Below, one piece after another: positions 1-5,226 of a stretch of 7,991 bases of DNA. The position numbers were made by a program, and so were the translations under genes. Source of the stretch: an uncultured Veillonella sp. (GTDB lineage Bacteria; Bacillota; Negativicutes; Veillonellales; Veillonellaceae); NCBI RefSeq assembly GCF_915069625.1, contig NZ_CAJZFD010000089.1, positions 1 through 7,991 on the forward strand. The letters are read 5' to 3'. The notes under the pieces were generated by a model. That model ran no database searches and was not told the DNA's origin. It saw only the letters and a list, made by a program, of their open reading frames with translations. The first letter of the stretch is position 1; every line of letters begins with the position of its first letter.

Positions 1-5
1 GCCAT
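1..5 (-). CDS. Start of an unidentified downstream gene, cut by the window edge
   Basis: Only the start codon ATG (minus strand, positions 5-3) and two further bases are present, so the product cannot be identified. The call rests on a near-perfect ribosome site: AGGAGG on the minus strand at 12-17, six bases before the ATG. A promoter-like element lies just upstream at 40-69. The gene follows the ECF S component in the same direction with a 67-base gap, so it may be co-expressed with it or have its own promoter. Confidence 0.55.
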
Positions 6-30
6 GGTTATCCTCCTCAATACTTATCGA

Positions 31-49
31 ATGATATTTATTTTATCAT
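31..49. promoter_or_regulatory. Inverted repeat overlapping the -10 (operator candidate)
   Basis: ATGATA and TATCAT form perfect 6-bp arms (31-36 and 44-49) around a 7-base AT spacer. The repeat covers the -10 hexamer at 40-45, where a bound repressor would block transcription. No T-tract follows, so it does not look like a terminator. In such AT-rich DNA a 6-bp repeat can arise by chance, so the operator reading is tentative. Confidence 0.3.
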
Positions 50-69
50 ATTTATGAAAAGCCTGTAAA
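40..69 (-). promoter_or_regulatory. Putative sigma-70 type promoter for the gene at the left edge
   Basis: On the minus strand a -35 TTTACA (64-69) is followed after 18 bases by a -10 TAAAAT (40-45). TG one base before the -10 gives an extended -10. Each hexamer matches consensus at 5 of 6 positions. It lies between the ECF S component stop and the next ribosome site, where a separate promoter would be expected. No experimental support is available. Confidence 0.5.
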
Positions 70-72
70 ATA

Positions 73-864
73 CTATTTAGTTATGTTTTCTTCTACAGAT
101 TTTATTTTATTAACTTCTGTAGTTTTATTTGCATCCGCTCCTACTGTTGTTGCAGCGCTTGTAACAGCATCAGTTTTTTCTTTCTTAGGAGTATCCTTAC
201 GCAATACCTTACGTAATGCCAATGCAACTGGAGTAACGATAACAGCTGCAAAAACAGCTTCTGGAATACCATGCGTAACAGATAAGAATACAATAGAACC
301 TAATACTTGATCTGGGCTTAGGTTCATTTTAATAGCAAACATATCTGCGTAAAGCAAGAAGATAAGTCCCATAACCATAATTGTATGGAATACAGTACCC
401 ATAAATGCAGATACAAGAATGCGTGGGCCTTGAGGTGCTTTCCACAATAATAAGTATACTAAATATGCTAATACAGGGAAAAGTATACGTGGTAACACAG
501 AAATGATTGGATTAATAAATAGTGGAGACAAAATGTTTGGAGCTGTAATATTTTGCCACAAGCTATAGCAACCAAAGATAAAGCCTACAAAAGCACCTAC
601 CTTAGGTCCCTCTACAATAGCACCGATCAAAGTCGGTACATGTAGAGTTGTCACATTAAGAGGCCCCAATGGAATAATCCCATATCCAGATACACCTAAT
701 GCGATTGTAATCCCCGCCAACAAACCAATAATGGTAAGCTCACGAATAGTAATACCACTCTTTTTCTCTTTTTTAACCTTTTTACGTTCAACGGAGTTAG
801 TCGTTTCATTGCCTTGGATTGATACAGTTGAGTTATCATCCACTAGACGTTCATTGTTGTTCAT
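73..864 (-). CDS. ECF transporter S component (substrate-binding membrane subunit)
   Basis: 263 residues, probably the membrane substrate-binding subunit of an energy-coupling factor transporter for a vitamin or similar micronutrient. About six hydrophobic segments lie between residues 41 and 220. The typical S-component stretch is at 66-105: a PLGP turn, then TLHVPTLIGAIVEGPKVGA, then a Gly/Phe-rich helix ending SLWQN. No ATPase or T-component gene is visible, so it probably shares a module encoded elsewhere, as group II S components do. Substrate cannot be told from sequence. Unusual features are a charged 37-residue N-terminal head rich in Lys/Glu and a C-terminal tail of about 40 residues rich in Lys, Thr and Glu. 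The start is supported by AGGAGG at 869-874. It follows the 280-residue membrane protein by 49 bases, probably in one operon. Confidence 0.8.
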   Translation of the reverse strand: MNNNERLVDDNSTVSIQGNETTNSVERKKVKKEKKSGITIRELTIIGLLAGITIALGVSGYGIIPLGPLNVTTLHVPTLIGAIVEGPKVGAFVGFIFGCYSLWQNITAPNILSPLFINPIISVLPRILFPVLAYLVYLLLWKAPQGPRILVSAFMGTVFHTIMVMGLIFLLYADMFAIKMNLSPDQVLGSIVFLSVTHGIPEAVFAAVIVTPVALALRKVLRKDTPKKEKTDAVTSAATTVGADANKTTEVNKIKSVEENITK

Positions 865-913
865 AAATCCTCCTTCGTTCTCATTCCTTACGGATATAAG
901 TCGAAACTAGAAA

Positions 914-1756
914 TTAAATACGTTCACGGCGTCGTGAAATAATACCACGCTCTACCAATGCACCTATAATCACTGCTACACCTGTCATACCAGCTTCTAA
1001 CAAAGTTGGGGTAACAAACACTAGTGGATTACCTTGATACGTTGGAAAAACGGTGGGAACTAAAGATAAAACAAACTCTGGAATATAACCACCATATAAA
1101 ATATGCGCATTCATAGCGAGCCATAAACCAGCAGTTAAAACAATACGAAATAATCGTATACCTTTATAGGCTATTTCTCTTGGGTATAAATAGAATACGA
1201 ATACCAATAAGGATATAAGTAATGACACCAATTCTGCAAAGAGTATATTTACATTCATAGATGACGCATACATGAAATAAACCATGGGATCTTGTAGATC
1301 AATATAGAGAAGCGAACCAATATATAAGAACGGAATTGGAATAGTATATCCAATTATATCGAGTGCTTCATCTACCATTCCCCATCGATGATTTCGATTG
1401 AAAAACTTAGTAGCTAGCAACCCACAGAGTTCAATAAGTACTTGAACTATAAAATACACCACGAAGAGAAGTAACGCTGTTACAATTCCATTATCTGCAG
1501 TAAAGCTAAAGGGCGTATGAAGAAATGAAAATACAGTCCACCAAGCCCAACTATACGCATGATATCCCATACTCAATGGTAAATCGTCATTAAATTTAGC
1601 ATTCTTAAGTCTTCGTACCATAAGAGGTATTACGAGGGACAACACGGGGAATACTAAAATTGGTAAAGCTAGCGCTTCACTCAAAGAAAGAACTGTCGTT
1701 ACAGCACTTACAAATAATGCACAGACAATTGTAAATAACCAAAAATTCTTATTCAT
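914..1756 (-). CDS. Unrecognised 280-residue polytopic membrane protein, upstream of the ECF S component
   Basis: I do not recognise this family. The protein is very hydrophobic, with about eight predicted membrane segments, roughly at residues 5-28, 31-47, 66-83, 90-116, 137-152, 170-191, 203-222 and 247-269, and a basic C-terminus (RRRER). Visible landmarks are an aromatic YSWAWW stretch at 68-73, a polar HRWGMVDEALD connector at 123-133 and YPRE at 191-194. Residues 39-70 align without gaps to residues 44-75 of the 134-residue protein encoded just upstream (about 10 of 32 identical), suggesting the two share a four-helix unit. Its ATG lies inside the upstream gene, an 8-base overlap, with AGGAGG at 1762-1767, so translation is probably coupled. 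No ARG/ARS motif typical of ECF T components was seen. It may be a transport accessory or an unrelated membrane enzyme. Confidence 0.75.
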   Translation of the reverse strand: MNKNFWLFTIVCALFVSAVTTVLSLSEALALPILVFPVLSLVIPLMVRRLKNAKFNDDLPLSMGYHAYSWAWWTVFSFLHTPFSFTADNGIVTALLLFVVYFIVQVLIELCGLLATKFFNRNHRWGMVDEALDIIGYTIPIPFLYIGSLLYIDLQDPMVYFMYASSMNVNILFAELVSLLISLLVFVFYLYPREIAYKGIRLFRIVLTAGLWLAMNAHILYGGYIPEFVLSLVPTVFPTYQGNPLVFVTPTLLEAGMTGVAVIIGALVERGIISRRRERI

Positions 1757-2153
1757 TACGGCCTCCTACTAAACGAGTAAGACCGTATGCCAAAATCAAG
1801 CTAATAGTAACACCAATATACATAGCTACTAAGAAAGCTACATCTCGACCAACTGTTGGCCAGCTCCATAACATGGATAAATCTATACCGAGAAAAATAC
1901 CTTTATAGCTAATACCGTGAATTATAATCCAACTTATAACATAGGCAATACGGCTAATCGATTTACCATCGCCAAAGGTACTACTTTTAAACGATAAATA
2001 TGCCCAAGGCATTATTAACGATAAGAGCAAATACCATGCAAGTGCTACTGTCGCACTCGATCCATTATGAATCATATACGCAATAATAGGAATTACTACG
2101 ATAAATATATTCAAGTAGATGGATCTTTTACAAATATCTATTAATGTGTTCAT
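1749..2153 (-). CDS. Unrecognised 134-residue membrane protein, partner of the 280-residue protein
   Basis: Family not recognised. About four membrane segments are predicted, near residues 12-28, 36-52, 67-91 and 104-128, with a short polar loop around 54-66. It resembles the N-terminal half of the following 280-residue protein. Both carry LSL-x-x-P, then a Lys, an F-x-D pair and a Ser-Trp at matching spacing, and both end the similar region at an Arg-Asn pair. It may therefore be a single-unit paralogue whose partner has two units. It is the first gene after the promoter at 2185-2213, with an AGGAG site (2160-2164) six bases before the ATG. Its last codons overlap the next start (ATGAATAA), so the two proteins are probably made together and may form a complex. 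No catalytic motif is visible. Confidence 0.7.
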   Translation of the reverse strand: MNTLIDICKRSIYLNIFIVVIPIIAYMIHNGSSATVALAWYLLLSLIMPWAYLSFKSSTFGDGKSISRIAYVISWIIIHGISYKGIFLGIDLSMLWSWPTVGRDVAFLVAMYIGVTISLILAYGLTRLVGGRNE

Positions 2154-2184
2154 AAAGATCTCCTATGATATGTAATCTCTTTGT

Positions 2185-2213
2185 ATTTTACAATAATCAT
2201 AGATAAATGTCAT
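2185..2213 (-). promoter_or_regulatory. Putative promoter of the 134/280/ECF S-component operon
   Basis: On the minus strand a -35 ATGACA (2208-2213) and a -10 TAAAAT (2185-2190) are separated by exactly 17 bases, each 5 of 6 to consensus. It sits directly after the T-tract of the ATPase terminator and about 30 bases before the first start codon, so it marks the beginning of a new transcription unit. Confidence 0.6.
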
Positions 2214-2214
2214 C

Positions 2215-2266
2215 AAAAAAGAAAAACCTCCATACAGGTAAATGAATACCTTATACGGAGGTTTTT
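2215..2266 (-). terminator. Strong intrinsic terminator after the P-type ATPase gene
   Basis: Reading the minus strand, AAAAACCTCC starts a long stem that closes with GGAGGTTTTT, with further pairing (GGTA/TACC) around a short AT loop. The stem spans 2222-2266, three bases beyond the stop codon. It is followed on the minus strand by a nearly unbroken T-tract (2226-2215). The A-rich opposite arm means it could also stop transcription on the plus strand. It separates the metal locus from the ECF-type operon. Confidence 0.9.
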
Positions 2267-2268
2267 AA

Positions 2269-4407
2269 TTAAGCCACTACAGAGTCAGCTGTTACATCAA
2301 TTGTAGGAACAGTTTCCTTTTGTTCTTCTTTCTTCAACAATGGAGTCATGCTTTCTAAGCCGATACCCAATGTGAATAGATTATGCAACCATGCTGTTTG
2401 GCTTGGCGGCATAATACCGAGTACGCCACCACCTACAAGAGCACCATTGAAACCAACGATACCATTGTAATTTGCTTTGATGCGTTTCATCAATGCCATA
2501 GAAATGCGGCGTAAATCTACAAGAGCTTGTAGATGATCGGAAGAAATAGTAACATTTGCAATTTTTTGAGCGATTGGTGCGCCTTCATTCATAGCGATAC
2601 CAACATGTGCTTCAGAAATTGCTGGGGAATCGTTAATACCATCCCCTACCATCATAACAGTATAGCCTTCAGCTTTTGCTTGTTTTACATAAGCCGCTTT
2701 ATCTTCTGGCAATACTTCAGCATGCAATTCATCGATGCCGAGTTCGTCAGCTACACGTTGTGCATTACGTTTGGAGTCGCCAGTCATCATGACAACCTTT
2801 TTAATGCCCAATGTATGTAAATCAGCTATAACTTGTTTTGCTTCCTCACGAACAGGGTCTTTAATACAAATAACCGCTGCTAGTGTACCTCCAATAGCGA
2901 GGTAAATATGGGAAGATGAATTTGGTAAATTATTAAACTTTTCTTGTTCATCTGCAGGAATCTTTGTTTTTTCATCATCAAAGATGTAGTGAGCACTACC
3001 AATGCGTACACGGTAGCGGCCTACTTTAGATGCAATACCATGAGCTACAACGTATTCTACGTCGGAGTGCATTTCCTTGTGAGGCAAGGAATGATCCTTA
3101 GCAGCACGTACAATTGCTTTTGCCATGGAATGAGGGAAATGTTCCTCAATACATGCAGCCAATTTTAACATTTCATCTGCATCATGACCATTAAATGGAA
3201 TGATTTGTTCAAACTCAGGTTCTGCTTTTGTAAGAGTACCTGTTTTATCGAATACAATCATATCTGCTTGTGCAATTTGTTCTAAGAATTTACCACCTTT
3301 AACAGTGATACCGCGTTTAGATGCTTCTTGCATAGCGGAAAGTACTGCCAATGGAATGGATAATTTAAGAGCACAAGAGAAGTCAACCATTACGAAAGAC
3401 AATGCTTTCATCACATTACGAGTCAACAAGTATGTTAAACCAGCACCAATAAAGCTTATTGGAACTAATTTATCAGCCATGCGGTATGCTTGTTGTTCCA
3501 TACCGGATTTCATTTGTTCAGACTCTTCGATAAGGTTAACGATTTTTTCGTAACGAGATGTTTTGGATGTGCTACGTACTTCTACAATAGCTTTACCGTC
3601 TTCAACAACAGTACCTGCATATACAGAACTGTCTTGATCGCGACGAACCGCTTCTGGTTCACCAGTCATGGAGCTTTCATTAACAAGAACAACACCATCG
3701 ATAACGACGCCATCCAATGGAATCACTTCGCCTTGGCGAATAATGATTTTATCACCTGCCACAACTTCGTTAACTGGCTTGCTCACTTCAATGTCATCAA
3801 CTAATACCCATACTTTATCTACATTCAAGGACATGCTTTGAGCAAGATTCAATACGGATTTACGATGAGTCCATTCTTCTAAGATATCGCCAATACCTAA
3901 TAGGTACATAACAGCGCCAGCTGTAGGGTAGTCTTTTTGAAGTAATGCAGCACCAATAGCTACACCATCAAGTACTTCGACAGTTAACTTACGTTGCCAC
4001 AATGTTTTAATCGCTTTACCGATAAATTTAATACCATCAAACCAAGCCCATGCAGCTGCAATAGGCGCCGGCAACACTGCTTTTTTACCTAAGTAAAGTG
4101 CAGTGCGGTTGATCATCATTTCACGGTATTTTTTATTTACCAAGCGAGGAGAATATTCGTTTAAAGCAGGAGCTTCAGACAAATCTAAATCGCGTAGACC
4201 GAGAACTGCATCACGCACAGCATCAACATCGCCAGTATGTTTAATGGCAACTTGATTGCTGCGAGTGTAGAAGGTTACATCTACAATTGCATCATTAAGG
4301 AGCAATGTATCCTCTACATAAGCTGCTTCAGCCTCTGTAAAACGATGACCTGTAACCTTAACATGCAAGCGATTTCTGAGTTTTTTTACTACAGAAAATT
4401 GTAACAT
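2269..4407 (-). CDS. P1B-type heavy-metal translocating P-type ATPase with non-canonical metal site
   Basis: 712 residues. ATP-driven metal transporter of the inner membrane. Core motifs are present: actuator TGE at 248-250, phosphorylation DKTGT with Asp387, TGDS at 542-545 and GDGIND at 588-593. A HFPHS motif at 423-427 stands where P1B pumps carry HP. The N-terminal 80 residues look like a degenerate heavy-metal-associated fold without CxxC; only three Cys occur in the whole protein (345, 419, 514). The membrane motif that is CPC, SPC or CPH in characterised classes reads F343-S344-C345. The last helix pair carries YN (647-648) and ESMTP instead of the copper MSxS signature. Metal therefore cannot be assigned; Fe, Mn or Zn are all possible. 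It follows the DUF6110-like gene by 16 bases and has an AGAGG ribosome site at 4417-4421. Probably exports excess metal, inferred only from the neighbouring iron genes. Confidence 0.9.
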   Translation of the reverse strand: MLQFSVVKKLRNRLHVKVTGHRFTEAEAAYVEDTLLLNDAIVDVTFYTRSNQVAIKHTGDVDAVRDAVLGLRDLDLSEAPALNEYSPRLVNKKYREMMINRTALYLGKKAVLPAPIAAAWAWFDGIKFIGKAIKTLWQRKLTVEVLDGVAIGAALLQKDYPTAGAVMYLLGIGDILEEWTHRKSVLNLAQSMSLNVDKVWVLVDDIEVSKPVNEVVAGDKIIIRQGEVIPLDGVVIDGVVLVNESSMTGEPEAVRRDQDSSVYAGTVVEDGKAIVEVRSTSKTSRYEKIVNLIEESEQMKSGMEQQAYRMADKLVPISFIGAGLTYLLTRNVMKALSFVMVDFSCALKLSIPLAVLSAMQEASKRGITVKGGKFLEQIAQADMIVFDKTGTLTKAEPEFEQIIPFNGHDADEMLKLAACIEEHFPHSMAKAIVRAAKDHSLPHKEMHSDVEYVVAHGIASKVGRYRVRIGSAHYIFDDEKTKIPADEQEKFNNLPNSSSHIYLAIGGTLAAVICIKDPVREEAKQVIADLHTLGIKKVVMMTGDSKRNAQRVADELGIDELHAEVLPEDKAAYVKQAKAEGYTVMMVGDGINDSPAISEAHVGIAMNEGAPIAQKIANVTISSDHLQALVDLRRISMALMKRIKANYNGIVGFNGALVGGGVLGIMPPSQTAWLHNLFTLGIGLESMTPLLKKEEQKETVPTIDVTADSVVA

Positions 4408-4423
4408 ATGTGCAATCCTCTAA

Positions 4424-4684
4424 TTATTTGTTTTCTTCAAAGATTTCTTCGTTGCGTGCTTCGTTGATTTCTTGAGCTTCTGCCAATACGTCAGATGCGG
4501 ATGCTTGTACTTTTTCAGCTGTTTCTAATACAGTTTCTTTAGCGCGAAGGCCAGCTGCTACGATACCAGCATATACTTTTTTAGCATCTTTAGAAGTTAA
4601 AACTTTAAGACCTACAGTACCCAATGCAAGACCTGCTGCGAATAAGTTAGCGTTTTTAAGATTTTTTTGATCGATGTTGAACAT
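4424..4684 (-). CDS. DUF6110-like small protein, partner of the P-type ATPase
   Basis: 86 residues of unknown function. A weak hydrophobic segment at about 12-30 (Ala/Gly/Leu-rich) is followed by a TSKDAKK turn at 30-36. The rest is a long predicted helix, Ala/Glu/Lys-rich and probably amphipathic, ending in an acidic tail. From memory of the family this matches DUF6110, small proteins usually found just before P1B-type ATPases in Firmicutes; the assignment was not verified by search. Tight spacing to the ATPase (16 bases) implies co-translation and a joint role, for example a regulatory or assembly subunit at the membrane. No Cys and only acidic clusters as possible metal ligands. The start is supported by AAAGGA at 4693-4698, eight bases before the ATG. 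Confidence 0.75.
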   Translation of the reverse strand: MFNIDQKNLKNANLFAAGLALGTVGLKVLTSKDAKKVYAGIVAAGLRAKETVLETAEKVQASASDVLAEAQEINEARNEEIFEENK

Positions 4685-4732
4685 GATAATATTCCTTTCT
4701 ACTAAATATGATAAAAAATTTAATTACTATAT

Positions 4733-4769
4733 TTGAAAAGAGGAGCCATTATAGAGACCCCTCTTTCAA
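4733..4769 (-). terminator. Strong hairpin between the Cys-rich gene and the DUF6110-like gene; partial terminator or processing site
   Basis: The minus strand carries arms 4756-4766 and 4737-4747 that pair over 11 positions (AAAGAGG with CCTCTTT, then further pairs including G-U) around an 8-base loop. TTGA/TCAA extends the stem across a one-base bulge. The T-run directly after it is short and interrupted; a longer T-run comes only about 20 bases later. It may therefore terminate only part of the transcripts, or protect the 3' end of the upstream message, lowering expression of the ATPase pair relative to the Cys-rich gene. Confidence 0.55.
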
Positions 4770-4788
4770 AATCAGAATTCGTATTAGC

Positions 4789-4995
4789 TTACTTAGCTGT
4801 ACGTTTAATGCCTAGTGCCTTGTTGGAACCATCGCAGCTACAGTTACCACCGCAACCAGAAGATTTCTTAGAGCTAGAATTGGAGCCACCGCCACCACAG
4901 CCGCAGCCACCTTTACCAGACATTTGTTTGTAAAATTTATTGCCGATATAAGCTATTGCTAATACAACTATGAGTCCTATAACAAGATTATCCAT
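4789..4995 (-). CDS. FeoB-associated Cys-rich membrane protein
   Basis: 68 residues. A single N-terminal membrane helix (about 4-20) is followed by a basic stretch and a Gly/Ser/Cys-rich tail with two clusters: CGCG near 31-34 and CGGNCSC near 48-54. This layout, together with its place after feoB, matches the FeoB-associated Cys-rich family, a small accessory of unknown mechanism that may stand in for FeoC or handle iron at the channel mouth. The N-terminus carries only one acidic residue and the tail is Lys-rich, so the Cys tail is probably cytoplasmic (inference). AGAGG at 5003-5007, seven bases before the ATG, supports the start. It is separated from feoB by 231 bases that contain promoter-like and Fur-like elements, so it may be transcribed both from the feo promoter and from its own. 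Confidence 0.8.
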   Translation of the reverse strand: MDNLVIGLIVVLAIAYIGNKFYKQMSGKGGCGCGGGGSNSSSKKSSGCGGNCSCDGSNKALGIKRTAK

Positions 4996-5062
4996 TATTA
5001 TGCCTCTTTCTCAATATCTACTAAATTACAATATGTGTCTTAGTGATAAATAAGATAAAAGC

Positions 5063-5079
5063 AATATCTAAAGGATATT
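5063..5079. repeat. Short inverted repeat in the leader of the Cys-rich gene
   Basis: AATATC and GATATT form perfect 6-bp arms around five bases. It lies between the putative promoter at 5097-5125 and the start codon. It could be a small RNA hairpin or an operator. A repeat of this size in AT-rich DNA may be chance. Confidence 0.25.
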
Positions 5080-5096
5080 TCCCTTTTCTCATTATC

Positions 5097-5125
5097 ATTT
5101 AACCACGAATATTGATAATTATCAA
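5097..5125 (-). promoter_or_regulatory. Putative internal promoter upstream of the Cys-rich gene
   Basis: On the minus strand TTGATA (5120-5125, 5 of 6 to the -35 consensus) is followed after 17 bases by TTAAAT (5097-5102, 4 of 6 to the -10). The -35 lies inside the Fur-like palindrome at 5112-5125. This would let the Cys-rich, DUF6110-like and ATPase genes be expressed independently of feoAB and would leave a leader of about 95 bases. Confidence 0.4.
5112..5125. promoter_or_regulatory. Fur-like operator candidate (perfect 14-bp palindrome)
   Basis: TTGATAATTATCAA is an exact palindrome and shares the TGATAA/TTATCA arms of the Fur-family box (TGATAAT-n-ATTATCA), with a shorter centre. A second partial match, TGATAATGAG on the minus strand, ends at 5088, about 15 bases further downstream. 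Position over a promoter-like -35 in an iron locus supports iron- or manganese-responsive control. The regulator itself is not in the window. Confidence 0.5.
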
Positions 5126-5197
5126 GTATTATTTTTAAATTACTTATAACAAAATCGCATTTTTTCTATTCATTTTTGTTCAAAGTATCTAAAAGTG

Positions 5198-5217
5198 GCT
5201 AAACTCTCCTATTTAGC
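5198..5217 (-). terminator. Weak hairpin after feoB (possible attenuating terminator)
   Basis: On the minus strand GCTAAA (5212-5217) and TTTAGC (5198-5203) pair perfectly around an 8-base loop, ten bases after the feoB stop. A short TTTT follows a few bases later. The stem is only six pairs with little GC, so full termination is unlikely; partial read-through into the Cys-rich gene is the more natural reading. Confidence 0.35.
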
Positions 5218-5226
5218 GATTCTAGA

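Noticed and set aside
83..310. Plus-strand open frame of 75 codons
   Set aside because: It lies antisense within the ECF S component gene, has no ribosome site and no family character.
914..1756. 280-residue protein as an ECF T component (EcfT)
   Set aside because: It is adjacent to an S component and of similar size, but I see no Ala-Arg-Gly/Ser coupling motif and no long cytoplasmic helical region.
2533..3804. Several plus-strand open frames of 74-117 codons
   Set aside because: All are antisense shadows of the ATPase gene; the peptides are Cys/Phe-rich in a way typical of reverse-frame translation.
4733..4933. Plus-strand open frame with a Pro-rich C-terminus
   Set aside because: The Pro/Leu/Gln pattern is the reverse reading of the Gly/Ser/Cys-rich tail of the minus-strand gene, and its start lies in the hairpin.
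4996..5226. Possible small gene or riboswitch in the gap after feoB
   Set aside because: I found no open frame with a ribosome site and no recognisable riboswitch core; the gap is better explained by the hairpin, promoter and Fur-like elements.
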